Assembly: GCA_034336665.1 (NCBI GenBank)
Contig: CM067584.1
Span: forward strand, 2,418,001-2,482,000
Reading direction: 5' to 3'
DNA from: Luscinia megarhynchos
Taxonomy: Eukaryota > Chordata > Aves > Passeriformes > Turdidae
DNA length: 64,000 bases
In this document: piece after piece, positions 22,141-33,193 of the stretch
How the letters are laid out: every line of letters begins with the position of its first letter
Position numbering within the stretch: the stretch's first letter is position 1
Made by a program: the position numbers and the translations under genes
The notes under the pieces: generated by a model
Databases searched by the model: none
What the model was told of the DNA's origin: nothing
What the model saw: only the letters and a program-made list of their open reading frames with translations

Positions 22141-23717
22141 CCAAAATCCCGAATTATCCAAGCAGCCGGGCTGGTGAGATGTCCAAGTGGTGTCTGTGGG
22201 CTCACCCTGGTTCTCCCCTGCTTTCCTAAATCCCCCTCCCGATGATGTTTTTCCCTGTGGGATGACATTCCCGGAGGACTCTGGCTGGAAGGATCCTCGG
22301 AGTGCCCAGAGCAGTCAGGCACCAGCACCTGTGAGCAGGGCCGAGCCTCTCCATCTCCACTCCTTGATATATCACTTAATAAAACTTTATGGAGCCAGGA
22401 CGAGGAATCCACACGGAACAGATGAACTGGGATTGAAATATGGCCCAATTAAGGCTGGAACAGGCCTGGCTTTGCTGGGAGCATCCTCCAGCTTGAAATT
22501 AAATCCTCACCCAGGGAGATAAATCAGAGAAACCCCAACCCTGCTCCACTCCTGAGTGAGCAGGGCTCAGCCGGGCCCGGGGTTGTTGGGAAAAGACCGA
22601 TTCCAGTTGGGATGGGGATGTTTGCAGCTTTCTCCCAGGGGCTGGGCTCTTCCCCAGCTTTTCCTGACTCATCCCCGCAGGAGCAAAAACAAACCAGCAA
22701 ATTGTTTTGCCGTGGTGTTCCCACAGCTGCAATTAAAGCCCATTCAAGCTCCGGGTTAATTTCCCCTCCTTCCACATCCTCTTTTTTTTTTTTTTTTTTT
22801 TTTCCTGCAAGAAAAGTGGATTATTTTTAATTACAGTTTTACACTCCATTAATGAACCTCAACAATGTGCTAATAAACAGGATGGAGGCACCAGGACACG
22901 AGGAGCTTCCATGGATTCCAGCAGGTTCCAGGAGGATTATTTATCCCTGGCCTGCCCTGTGGAGATTGGGAGGCGGGGATGGAAAACAGGCAGGCTGTGT
23001 TCTCCTGGATTCAGGCTGGAATATCCCAAATATCCTCCCAAAGTGCTCCTGGGATGGCTCTGAGCATCCTGGGGGAGCTCAGGAGTTTTTCTGCCCCGTC
23101 CCACACCGATATCCCGGTGTTAATGCAGATTATCCTGGTGTAATTCCGCAGAGTTAAAACCCCCCACGATTCCCATTTTATCCGTACACAGGGATCTCAC
23201 CTGTGGAGTCGGAGGCTTTGTTTTTCATCAAACCCAGCTTTAGTCTCTCCCCCTCCGAATGCAAGGAAAGCTTTGGGTTTTGTGCCTGTGGAAAAGGTCA
23301 TTCCAGCAGAAAACCTGGAGCCTGATGCGCGGCTTTTATTGAGGTGAGAAGGATTGAAATCCTGCCAAGCTGAGGGAAACAGGAAAAACAAAAAATGCTC
23401 CAAAAATCCAGAGAAAACCTGCAAAACCCCAACCAAACCCTGCCAGTGCCTTCCTGCAGGGATGGGAGCAGGGATTTGGGACAGGCCATGGACTGGGTCA
23501 GCTCAGCCTCTCCCCTCACCCTTCCCGTCGTGGGGATTTCCATCCAGAAAGGGAAACTGGGTTTAAATCCCAATGGAAAGTTCCCAAATGCTCCCAGGAC
23601 TTTATCCAGACTTTTTCCTGGTTTTCCTCCTCAAATTCTCCTCAGGAACCTGTTGCTCCTCTTCAGCTCCTGGAACCAGAGCTCTGGGTGCCTCTGAGTG
23701 GGAAAGGGGGAATGGGA
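22141..23717. other. Non-coding stretch with poly(T) run
   Basis: A poly(T) run of about 23 bases at 22781-22803 is followed by an AT-rich islet (TTTAATTACAGTTTTACACT, CCATTAATGAACC; 22825-22880). No gene, splice pattern or mobile element recognised. Confidence 0.5.
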
Positions 23718-23960
23718 ATCCATCCATCATCCATCCATCCATCATCCATCCATCCATCCATCCATCCATCCATCCATCCATCCATCCATCATCCATCCAT
23801 CCATCCATCCATCCATCCATCCATCCATCCATCCATCATCCATCCATCATCCATCATCCATCCATCCATCCATCCATCCATCATCCATCCATCCATCCAT
23901 CCATCCATCCATCCATCCATCCATCCATCCATCCATCATCCATCCATCCCTCCATCCCTT
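23718..23960. repeat. (CATC)n tetranucleotide microsatellite
   Basis: About 240 bp of ATCC/CATC repeats with occasional 3-base CAT interruptions (ATCATCC). It generates HPSI-type open frames in all forward frames; these are not genes. Confidence 0.97.
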
Positions 23961-24569
23961 TATCCCCTTAAACCCTCGACCTGTGCCCCAAAAAGAAGAA
24001 TATTGGAGCACTAAAATCCCTTCCCCAAGCTTTCCTGGTATTTCCAGGAACTCAGGCAGGGATTGTTCACCTTTAACAGCTACTCCATGATTTTGGGATT
24101 TTTTTCCCCACAGCACCCTCCACCCTTTAAACCAGGAATGTGGGGAATTCCTGCAGCCACAGATCCCAAACCTTGCAGGGTTAGGCAGGAATCCCACCCC
24201 TCAAAAGAGAAAAAAAAAGGAAATGCAATTTCCCGAAGGAAAAAGCAAAGGAACCCCTGTGGATCAGCTCTCCCTATCTCCAAGGCTCCATGTGCTCCTG
24301 GCCCTGCTGTGATAAGGCTCCTTTGAATCCCTTTCAATCCCTGTCCTCCCTTCCCATTGGCTGCCGCCTTCCCGAAAATCTGCCATGAAAGGGAAAGCAA
24401 AAAAATAAATAAAACAACCCTGAAAGAGTCAGGGCTGAGTGAAATCTGTTTGTTTGGGATTCACGGAGCGTTTTCCTGGGAAGGGAGGGGGATGGGAATG
24501 GGGGCTCGGGGTTTTCTTTTCCCACAGGGAATGGGGGAATCAATAAATCCCTTCAAAGTTAAGGACGAG
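23961..24569. other. Non-coding spacer between two arrays
   Basis: No gene. A-rich patch at 24210-24245. Confidence 0.5.
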
Positions 24570-25412
24570 GGATGGGATTTGGGATGGGATTTAAAGATGG
24601 GATTTTGGGATGGGATTGGATTTTGGGATGGGATTTAAAGATGGGATTTTGGGATGAGATGGGATTGGGACGGGATTTTGGGATGGACAGGATGGGATTT
24701 TGGAATGGGATTTTGGGATGGGATTTTAAGATGGGATTTTAAAATGGGATTTTGGGATGGGATTTTGGGATGGGATGGGATTTTGGGATGGGATTTTGGG
24801 ATGGGATTTTGGGATGGGATTTTGGGATGGGATGGGATGGGATTTTGGGATGGGATGGGATAGGATTTTGGGGTGGGATTTGGGGATGGAATGGGATTTT
24901 GGGATGGGATTTTGGAATGGGATTTTGGGATGGGATTTTGGAATGGGATTTTGGGGTGGGATTTTGGGATGGGATGGGATTTTGGGACGGGATTTTGGGA
25001 TGGGTTTGGACAGGATGGGATTTTGAAATGGGATTTTGGGGTGGGATTTTAAGATGGGATTTTAAGATGGGATTTTAAGATGGGATTTTGGGATGGGATG
25101 GGATTTTGGGATGGGATTTGGGATGGGATTTTGGGATGGGATTTTGGGATTTTAAAATGGGATTTTGGGATGGGATTTTGGGATGGGATGGGATTTTGGG
25201 ATGGGATTTGGGATGGGATTTTGGGATGGGATTTTGGGATGGGATTTTGGGATGGGATGGGATGGGATTTTTGGGATGGGATGGGATAGGATTTTGGGGT
25301 GGGATTTGGGGATGGGATGGGATTTTGGGACGGGATTTTGGGATGGGATGGGATTTTGGGATGTGGGAGTTTGGGCTGGGATGGGATTTTGGGATGTGGG
25401 AGTTTGGGATGG
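24570..25412 (+). repeat. GGGATTTT/GGGATG array, ~840 bp, G-quadruplex-capable
   Basis: Alternating GGGATG and GGGATTTT words (local period ~14, many dropouts and TTTAAAGATG or GGACAGG variants). On the plus strand nearly every 25-30-base stretch holds four GGG runs separated by 2- to 5-base loops, meeting the usual G3+N1-7 rule for intramolecular G-quadruplexes over more than 800 bp. Frames of Met-Gly-Phe-Trp-Asp repeats are repeat products. Confidence 0.95.
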
Positions 25413-26189
25413 ATTGTTTGGTGGAGCCAAATCTGGAGCAATACGTGAAACTCCCATCCAGGTCTCATCCCACCCTCACTCCAACAATTCTCCTGGGAGG
25501 AATATTTGGGTTTATTTGGAGCATTTGAAGGTTTATTAATTATAAACAGGTTTGGATTTGCATTTCCAGGATTTAATTGCATTCCCAGGATTTAATTGGC
25601 TCCTTCCTGGCGCCAGCAGATGGGAGCTGCTGCCTTTATGGGCACCCTGCTGCTGGAAAATCCCCATTTCCCAGGAAGGGACAATGGTCTTGTCCCTCTG
25701 GAGGGGCAGCAGGGACAGGAGGGGACCCGGGGAGTGAAACACTAAAAACACCCCATAAACCCCGTCCCCATTGTTAAAGAAAAGTTGAGATTTTTCCATA
25801 AAAACCCTGGAATGGGGTCTGGGTGTGGCCTGGGGTTGATGAACATCCAGGAGAATCCAAGGATCCACAATTCTGTCCATCCTCATGGCAGAAAACTCAG
25901 CTGGATTTGGTTTTTAACCCCTGAAATTTATTTTTAAAAATTCCCATTTCATTTAATATTTTCAGGTCTGTGCTGTCTCAAAGTTTCAGCAAATCCATGT
26001 CCTGATTTTTCATAATTTTGGGAAGAGTTTTCCCAGTTTTGTGGTCCTTCAGCTCCCAAATTTTCCTCCTCTTCCTCCTTTTTCTCCTCCTCCCCTCCCA
26101 CACATTCCCAAAGTTCCAATGGAACAAAAACCACAAAATAAACCCTTGGAAAAACCAGATTTTTTCCTTAAAAAAACCCAACCATGCAA
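25413..26189. other. Non-coding stretch, no gene recognised
   Basis: A small repeat CAGGATTTAATTGCATTCC / CAGGATTTAATTGG at 25566-25600. Otherwise nothing recognised. Confidence 0.5.
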
Positions 26190-26350
26190 CTCCTTGAATT
26201 CTCAGCCGCTAATTCCATTAATTATGTTATGATGCAATTAAGCATTTCATTTCCTGCCTATTAGCGCCTCAATTATTAATTAATAATTACAGATCATTAA
26301 CTGATAATGTTCTCCTGGCAGCTGAATAATTCATCTCCCACGATGGAGTT
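26190..26350. promoter_or_regulatory. Candidate homeodomain-rich conserved element
   Basis: The densest cluster of TAATTA-type words in the window: CCATTAATTATG (26216-26227), GCAATTAAGC, CAATTATTAATTAATAATTA (26270-26289) and ATCATTAACTGATAATG. Repeat-free apart from the palindromic ATTAATTAATAAT core. Such clusters are typical of homeobox-bound enhancers near developmental genes, but no target gene is in view. Confidence 0.35.
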
Positions 26351-26604
26351 TTTTTCCTTGACATTTGTCTCTGTTTTTTCCGCAGAATTTGGACTTTTCC
26401 CAGCTTTGGGAAGAGCCAAAACTTTTTGGAAACTTCCTAAAAAATCCGGAGGGAACCAGCCCGATCCTGGGAATCTTCCCTGATCCGTGTGGGAGGAAAT
26501 TCCTCATCCCCAGAGGGAGGTGAAGAGTGGCTGCTCCAAGGGGACCCCAAATCCAAAAATCTTGGGAGCAGTGGGGTCATAAACCTTGGGAAAACTGGAA
26601 TTCT

Positions 26605-27710
26605 GAAGAATTCCAGGGCCAGGAAAAGGTGAGAGAAGCACACCAGGAATTCTGGAGAATTTTGGGATCAGGAGAAGATGGGAGAAGGACACCCGGAATC
26701 CTGGAGCTTTCCAGGAGCAGGAAAAGGTGGGAGAAGGACACCTGGAATCTTTGAGAATTCCAGGACCAGGAAAATCTGGAGAAGGACAACTGGAATCTTG
26801 GAGCATTCCAGGATCAGAAAAAAGTGGGAGAAAAACTTTGGGAATTCTGGAGAATTCCAGGGCCAGAAAAAGATGGAGAAGGACACTGAGAATCCTGGAG
26901 CTTTCTGGGATCAGGGAAGGTGGGAGAAGGACACCAGGAATTCTGGAGCTTTCCAAGGTCAGGAAAAGTTGGGGACACGTGGAATTTTGGAGCACTCAGA
27001 AATGAGGGGAAGGTGGGAGAAGGACACTGGGAACTCTGGAGAATTCCAGGATCAGAAAAAAAGTGGGAGAAGGACACTGGGAATTCTGGAGAATTCCAGG
27101 ATCAGAAAAAAGTGGGAGAAGGACATCGGGAATTCTGAAGAATTCCGGGGCCAGGAGAAGATGGACGAAGGGCGCTGGGAATTCTGGAGCGTTCTGGGAT
27201 CTGGAAAAAGTGGAGACACCTGGAATTCTGGAGCTCTCAGGGATCAGGGGAAGGTGGGACAAGGACACTGAGAATCCTGGAGCTTTCTGGGATCAGGGAA
27301 GGTGGGAGAAGGACACCAGGAATTCTGGAGCTTTCCAAGGGCAGCAAAAGTTGGGGACATGTGGAATTTTGGAGCACTCAGGAATGAGGGGAAGGTGGGA
27401 GAAGGACACTGGGAACTCTGGAGAATTCCAGGATCAGAAAAAAAGTGGGAGAAGGACACTGGGAATTCTGGAGAATTCCAGGATCAGAAAAAAGTGGGAG
27501 AAGGACATCGGGAATTCTGGAGAATTCCAGGGCCAGGAAAAGGTGGGAATTCTGGAGCGTTCTGGAATCTGGAAAAAGTGGGGACACCTGGAATTCTGGA
27601 GCTCTCAGGGATCAGGGGAAGGTGGGAGAAGGACACCAGGAATTCTGGAGCTCTCAAGGATCAGGAAAAGGTTGAGGAAGGACACCAGGAATTCTGGAAC
27701 AGTCCATGGG
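26605..27710. repeat. 50-bp minisatellite, ~22 units, with 383-bp higher-order duplication
   Basis: Unit approximates GGTGGGAGAAGGACACTGGG followed by AATTCTGGAGAATTCCAGG and ATCAGAAAA, about 50 bp. A multi-unit block from ~26884 (CACTGAGAATCCTGGAGC...) recurs at ~27267, a 383-bp shift, with almost the same unit order and the same diagnostic variants (GTTGGGGACA, GAAATGAGGGG/GGAATGAGGGG). This implies a recent block duplication inside an older array. The 268-codon frame 27063-27869 is repeat-driven. Confidence 0.93.
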
Positions 27711-28235
27711 CATGAACCCTTCCCATGGGATGCACCCTGCCCTCTGCACCCCCGTTTTCCCCACAGGCCCCCCATTTCCCCACTGACATTCCCATCTGGA
27801 ACTGGAGACGCTGCTTCCCAAACCCCAAGCAGGAAAATATTTCTTCACAGCCGGATATTTGTTGGATAAACAGGGAAGAGCCGATTTTTTTGGGAAAACA
27901 AATGAACAAACAAAGCAGCTCCCGGCCTTATCAGTGCTGAGCTCTCCTTATCTGCTCCAGAATCTCCATAATTTCCTCCGCTTCCCCTCGGAATGTTCGT
28001 GGCTCTGGCGTTGTTTGAAGGTTGTTTACAGCAATTATGGAAGGAGGGGGAAAGAAAATTTCATCATTTCCCATAAAACAGACACTGAAAAATAAAAAAT
28101 CGGGGTGGGGGTTCTTGATATTCCAATTTCCCTCTGGTAACATCCAGAGAAGATTCACAGGGAATGTCAGGGAAGGGAAGGAAATTGGGGCATCCGTGGG
28201 CAAAACGTGGTGGGAGAGGGATGGGAACAGGGATT
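27711..28235. other. Non-coding spacer
   Basis: 27925-27990 contains GGCCTTATCAGTGCTG and CTCCTTATCTGCTCC (two GATA-type words) in repeat-free DNA. No gene. Confidence 0.45.
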
Positions 28236-28645
28236 TCCGAGGATGTGGGATGGGTTTTGAGGATTTAGGATGGTTTTGGGGGATGCAGGGTGGTTTTGGA
28301 GGATTTAGGATAATTTTTGAGGATGTAGGATGGCTTTGGAGGATTTAGGATGGCTTTTGGGGATACAGGATGGTTCTGGAGCATTTAGGATGTTTTTGGG
28401 GGATGCAGGAAGGTTTTTGAGGATGCAGAGTGGTTTTGGAGGATGCAGGATTTTTTTGGGGGGATGCAGGATGATTTTGGAGGATTTAGGGATAGCTTTT
28501 GAGGATGCAGGATGGTTCTGGAAGATTTGGGGTGGATTTTAGGGATGCAGGATGGTTTTGGAGGATTTAGGACAATTTTTGCAGATGCAGGATGGATTTG
28601 GAGGATTTTTGGATGTTTTTTGGGATACAGGATGGTTCTGGGGGA
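28236..28645. repeat. 20-bp minisatellite
   Basis: About 20 units of GGATTTAGGATGGTTTTGGA / GGATGCAGGATGGTTTTGGG, alternating TTTAGG and TGCAGG variants, which suggests a 40-bp dimeric register in places. Confidence 0.92.
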
Positions 28646-28734
28646 TTCTGTGCCTCCCCAGGGTGACTTTTGGGAGTGGGAGGACACCCAGGGATTTTTT
28701 TTTCTCCCCATTTTTTAAATTCAAATGAAGTTTT

Positions 28735-28870
28735 CTGAGTCACTGCCGGGCCTTATCAGCCCTTCCCACTTCCCGAGGATCCCATTCCCTTCCCCGCCCG
28801 GATCTGAGGAGCTCTTCATTATCAGCTTTGCCTCTTGATAAGCTCCTGTTTATCAATTCCCCTCCCAGAG
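28735..28870. promoter_or_regulatory. Cluster of four GATA-type sites
   Basis: CTTATCA at 28752-28758, TTATCA at 28819-28824, TGATAAG at 28836-28842 and TTATCA at 28850-28855 in repeat-free DNA. This density is well above the neighbourhood. GATA factors bind WGATAR. Activity is inferred only. Confidence 0.35.
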
Positions 28871-29209
28871 ATCTCCATTTGCTCTGCGGGGTTTTCTTTT
28901 GTTCCTTCCGATTTTTAATTTATTTATTTCCCTTTAAAACCCGCAGATAAGGGATTTTCCTCCTTCCCTGGCTCCTTTCCAGCCCGACCCCTCCCGGCTC
29001 TGCTCCCTCCCCTCCGGCCACGCTCCCAGCCCCGCCATCACCTCCGGGATGAGATTTTGGGGTGGTTCGGGGGAATTTCCCCACCTGGAGAACACCCGAG
29101 GGGGGATTTCACCACCCTGACCCCCAGCCCGGGGTGGGAACTTTGTGTTCCAAGGGGTGCGGATGGCAGGGAGGGGCTGGAGGGGGCGGGAGCGTTCGGG
29201 GGGTGCGGG
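28871..29209. other. Non-coding spacer
   Basis: No gene recognised. GC-rich right part with GGGGTGCGG words leading into the next array. Confidence 0.5.
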
Positions 29210-29930
29210 AGGAATCAGGAGGGTGCAGAGGGAATCAGGAGGATTCTGGAGAGTGCAGGGAAATTCAGGAGGATCCAGGAGGATCCAGGAGGATGCAGGA
29301 GGATTCAGGAGGGTGCAGGGAAATTTAGGAGGATCCAGGAGGATGCTGAAGGATACAGGAGGATTCAGGAGGATACAGGAGGATCCAGGAGGGTGCAGAG
29401 GGAATTAGGAGGATTAAGAAGGATGCAGGAGAATCCAGAGGGATTCAGAGCGATGCAGGAGGAATCAGAAGGATGCAGGGGGATGCAGGAGTGTGCAGGA
29501 GGATCCAGAAAGATCCAGAGCGATGCAGGAGGAAAGTAAAAAGGATCCAGAAGGATGCAGAGGGATGCAGGGGGATGCAGAGGGATCTAGAGGGATCCAG
29601 AAGGATGCAGAAGGACCCAGAGGGATGCAGAGGGATGTAGGGGAATGGAAAAGAACCCAGAGGGATGGAAAAGGACCCAGAGGGATGCAGAAGGATCCAG
29701 AGTGATGCAGGGGGATGCAGAAGGATGCAGAGGGATCCAGAAGGATGCAGGGGGATGCAGAGGAATGCAGGGGGATCCAGGGGGATGCAGAGGGATGCAG
29801 AGGAATGCAGGGGGATCCAGGGGGATGCAGGGGGATGCAGAAGGATGCAGAGGGATCCAGAAGGATGCAGAGGAATGCAGGGGGATGCAGAGGGATCCAG
29901 GGGGATGCAGAGGGATGCAGGGAGCTGAGG
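29210..29930. repeat. 10-bp minisatellite (GGATGCAGAG / GGATCCAGAG)
   Basis: About 70 units of GGATGCAGRG and GGATCCAGRG. Local higher-order patterns of 3-6 units are visible in the right half. Because the period is 10, all three frames read the same 10-codon cycle, giving frames up to 225 codons on both strands that I reject as genes. Confidence 0.95.
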
Positions 29931-30364
29931 CAGAGCAGCTCCTGCACCTCCAGCTCCGGGGTGTCCCCCCTGCCCCAGCAGGAAACGCTCCCAAACCCAA
30001 ATTTCCTCCCAGTCCATCCCTTCCCTAAGCCAGGCTCTGTTAAACCAGACCTCCCGGAGGAGGTGACAGCTGTGTCCCCTCGGGAATATTTACCGGCTGC
30101 CGAGGCTTCCCGGTAATCACCGGGGGCGGCGGGAGCGCCCATCCGTCACCGCTGTCACCTCAGGGCCTCGCTGCTCCCGGCAAGCGCCAGATCCATCACC
30201 CGCCTCCCGCCGAGGACGCGCGGCAAGGTCCCTGTCACCCTGAAATATTCCAGCAGCCCAGGGCCACCCCGGCCCGGGCACCGCACACGGCCCCGCGGCT
30301 CCACGGGATCGGTCCCGAGGGTCCCAGCCCCGGAGAAACTGCTCCGGACAGGGGACAGGGCAGG
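29931..30364. other. CpG-rich unique segment
   Basis: 30100-30340 is rich in CpG (GGGGGCGGCGGGAGCGCCC, GAGGACGCGCGGCAAGG, CCCCGCGGCTCCACGGG), unlike its satellite neighbours. It could be a small CpG island with promoter or enhancer activity. I see no exon or start codon context that supports a gene. Confidence 0.4.
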
Positions 30365-30735
30365 GACATCTGATGGGGGCAGGGGACACCCAGGGGGGAC
30401 AGGGGACACCCAGGGAGGATGGGGAATAGTGGAAGAACAGGGGGACATCCAGAGGGATCAGGGAACATCTGGGGTAGGGACAGGGGACACCCAGGGGACA
30501 CCCAGAGAGCAGGGGACACTCAAGGGACACCCAGGGGTAGCAGGGAACACCCAAGAGACAACCAGGGGAAATACTCAGGAGGCAGCAAGGGACACCCAGG
30601 GGGGATGAAGGACACCCGGGGACACCCGGGGAGACACTCTAGGGGACAGGAGGAGAACAGGGAGACACCACAAAGGGATCAGGGAACACCCAGGGGACAC
30701 CCAGGAGGGACAGGGGACACCCAGGAGAGGCAGGG
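30365..30735. repeat. ~20-bp GGGACACCCAGG minisatellite, left part
   Basis: Units of GGGGACACCCAGGGGGGACA with many GAGA/GGAA variants. The array is interrupted by the solo LTR at 30736 and continues at 31389. Confidence 0.9.
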
Positions 30736-31388
30736 TGCAGGAGTCTTTTTGTCACAATGGACGATCCCCAGGGACAAAACTCAAGTGCTCTGTATAAGCT
30801 AAAATTTACTGTTACATTTATTGTAAGAGTGAGAGTACATAGAGTCCTACTGAGTGTTGCCAGCTGCAGCACGGAGCAGGACAAGGAGTGAGAGGGGGTT
30901 AGAGAAAGAGCAATGGGATAAAAGGGTGAGGGGGTGAGAGAAGAAGGGAGAGAGTAAGAGAGAGAGAGGAAGAGGTAAGAGAAAGGAGCAAGAGCAAGAG
31001 AGCGATTTCCCATTTACAATATAATAAATCTTCTTCTATGATGAATATTCTAATTTCCACTAACCAATGTAATACAAGATACAAATTCTGTAGCATTTAC
31101 ATACAGCCTATAGGAATTCTTATATTTCCATAGTGTGTTATACTTTAAACTCTAAAAACTACTCTTTGGACCCTAGCAAAATCTTCTCTGACCTTTGGAG
31201 CTGCTCTCCAGGAGAAGGCATTGTTCTACCAAGAGGGGATTACCCCTAGGTGGCCATCCCATTGTTTCATGGTAATTCAGTAACTAAGGTTTGCCATCTC
31301 AAAAGTGGCTTTCATTTCAATCTCGTTCATGGTTTCAGGATCTGGGCATTCATATTTGTAAGGTTTCCCTGTTTCATCTTCCCCAACC
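30736..31388 (-). mobile_element. Solo LTR copy 3, inserted inside a minisatellite (653 bp)
   Basis: On the minus strand it starts GGTTGGGGAAGATG (first T of the usual TG end mutated to G) and ends GACTCCTGCA. Exact 6-bp target-site duplications GCAGGG flank it at 30730-30735 and 31389-31394. The open stretch at its start runs 31387 down to 31277 and the AATAAA complement is at 30817-30822. The same GGGACA satellite lies on both sides, so the insertion postdates array formation. Confidence 0.92.
30817..30822 (-). terminator. Retroviral poly(A) signal in LTR 3
   Basis: AATAAA on the minus strand, at the position equivalent to those in copies 1 and 2. Confidence 0.6.
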
Positions 31389-31530
31389 GCAGGGGATATC
31401 CAAGAGGGACAGGGGACACTCAGGAGGGACAGGGGACACTTAGGGGGGACAGGGGACACCCAGAGGACACCCAGGAGGGACAGGGGACACCCAGGGGACA
31501 CTGAGGGGACACCCAAGGGACACCAGGAGG
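31389..31530. repeat. ~20-bp GGGACACCCAGG minisatellite, right part
   Basis: Continuation of the 30365-30735 array beyond the LTR: GAGGGACAGGGGACACTCAGG units, ending at GGACACCAGGAGGGACAAGG. Confidence 0.9.
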
Positions 31531-31539
31531 GACAAGGCC

Positions 31540-31760
31540 CTGGAAGCGCTGCCAGGGGCAGGAGCAGCCGGGAATGTTCCCAAGAGGATCGAACGTGGAT
31601 CCGCATCCCGGGGCCGGGGCTGGGGCTGCTCGGCCCTTCCCAGGCTCGGGAAAGCGGGATGGGGACGGATCCGGCCGGGAGCGGCGGGGACGGGGCCGCA
31701 GCCCTGATTTTGGATGGAAATCGTTGCCATGGAAACGCATCCCGTCCTTTTTTTGACCGC
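31540..31760. promoter_or_regulatory. CpG-rich segment with RFX X-box-like site
   Basis: Dense CpG (GGGGACGGATCCGGCCGGG, GCGGCGGGGACGGGGCCGC) followed at 31723-31736 by GTTGCCATGGAAAC. This matches the RFX consensus GTNRCC-N2-RGYAAC except for one base in the second half-site. RFX factors bind promoters of ciliary and MHC class II genes. I see no such gene here. Confidence 0.35.
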
Positions 31761-32657
31761 CAGCGCTGAGGTGAGAGATCCAGCAGGAGGGGGGCTGCTC
31801 ATAAACCGGGGAAAATCGGGGGAAATCGGGATAAACAAACTCCTGGCACGGGGAAAACGCCTCAGGGAGGCTGGACCTGCTTGTCCCCGGGTGTGGCGAG
31901 CCCTGGGACCCTCTCTCTGCATCCCACTCGTGATATTCCTCATTTTTCCGGCTGCCTGGCATTGAACTTCCCTCACAGAGCCTCCCGATCCCCAATTCCT
32001 GCTGGAATCAGCCCCGGCTGTAACATTTTCTTGGAGGAAAAGGTTGTTCCGGAGCGGTTTGACCCCGAGGGCAGAGTTAAAGCAGCCTGGAAACGGTAAA
32101 AAATAAAAAATCCAATTTAATTTTCCAGCAAAGTCTTCCTGAGTCTTTTCTTCTCCCTTTTTTTTTCCACCCCTCCTTTCCTTGCTCACAGGCGGATTTT
32201 AAGGTCATGGAGCTGCCTGGCTGTGCGTTATCCAATCATTCCCAGAATAAATTCCTTCCCTCTGTGGATCTACCCCCGATAAGGAATCAAATGCCAGGGC
32301 AGCGACGGGAGGATTCGGGTCGGGTTTTTCGGGAAGCTGAGCTCTCCCTGGGAATGCCAGAGGTGAGAGGGGCCGGGGAGGGGTGAGAGATGAGAAATCC
32401 CACAAGAAACTCGGGAATAAACCCTTGGATAAGTTTTGTGGGGTTTTATTTATTTCTTTATTTTCCCCCGAGTTTGACTCGCAGCTGAAGGACGGAATGA
32501 TTTGCAATTCCCGCTGGGAATTTTGGTGCTGCCCATCCCAAGGAGCTGCCTGGCATTCCTGGGATGCAGAACAGGGAAAATCCCGCCCCTGGTGATGCCA
32601 AAGTGGCTCCAGGGCACATTCCCGGGGCATTCCCAGCGTGGCATCCTGGATGGGCAG
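31761..32657. other. Non-coding stretch, no gene recognised
   Basis: The 249-codon reverse frame 31440-32189 mixes minisatellite and unique DNA and has no recognisable domain. T-run at 32158-32166. Confidence 0.45.
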
Positions 32658-33005
32658 GAAATTATCCCTGGATAGAGAAATTACCCCTGGATTGGGAAAT
32701 GATGGCTGGGCAGGAGGATTCTTGCTGGATAGGGAAGTTATCCCTGGATTGCGAAATTATCCCTGGATAGGGAAATTATCCCTGGATTGGGGAATTATCC
32801 CAGGATAGGGAAATTATCCCTGGATAGGGAAATTATCACTGGACTGGGAATTTATCCCTGGATAGGGAAATTATCCCTGGATAGGGAAATTATCACTGGA
32901 CTGGGAACTTATCCCTAGGCAAGAGAATTATCCCTGGGAAGGCAAATTATCCCTGGATTGGGAAATTATCCCTGGGCTGGGAAATTATCCCTGGGAAGGA
33001 AAATG
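32658..33005. repeat. 19-bp minisatellite (GGGAAATTATCCCTGGATA)
   Basis: About 18 units of GGATAGGGAAATTATCCCT with TTGG and CTGG variants. Each unit contains the near-palindrome GGGAAATTATCCC, so the array can form repeated small hairpins. Confidence 0.92.
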
Positions 33006-33193
33006 ATCCCAGACTCCATGACGAGCATCCCTGAGCTGTCCCTCCTTCCATCCCTGCCTGTGAGGGATCCCACCCTGCCCTTTTCCCGGGATTTCCTCGT
33101 GTCCCCTCAGGAATTCCCAGAGGGGCCGGGATGGAATTCCCAGAGGAGCCGCAGCCACTCCTGAATCCCTGGCAGTGCCCGAGGCCAGGGTTA

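Noticed and set aside
22781..22803. Poly(T) run as an antisense retroposon tail
   Set aside because: No recognisable element body follows, and CR1 lacks poly(A) tails.
24570..25412. Telomeric repeat
   Set aside because: The motif is GGGAT(TTT)G, not TTAGGG; no run of the vertebrate telomere hexamer was seen in the window.
27063..27869. 268-codon forward frame
   Set aside because: Mostly 50-bp satellite; no known fold.
29445..30142. Reverse frame of 225 codons
   Set aside because: Product of the 10-bp array; the peptide cycle simply mirrors the unit.
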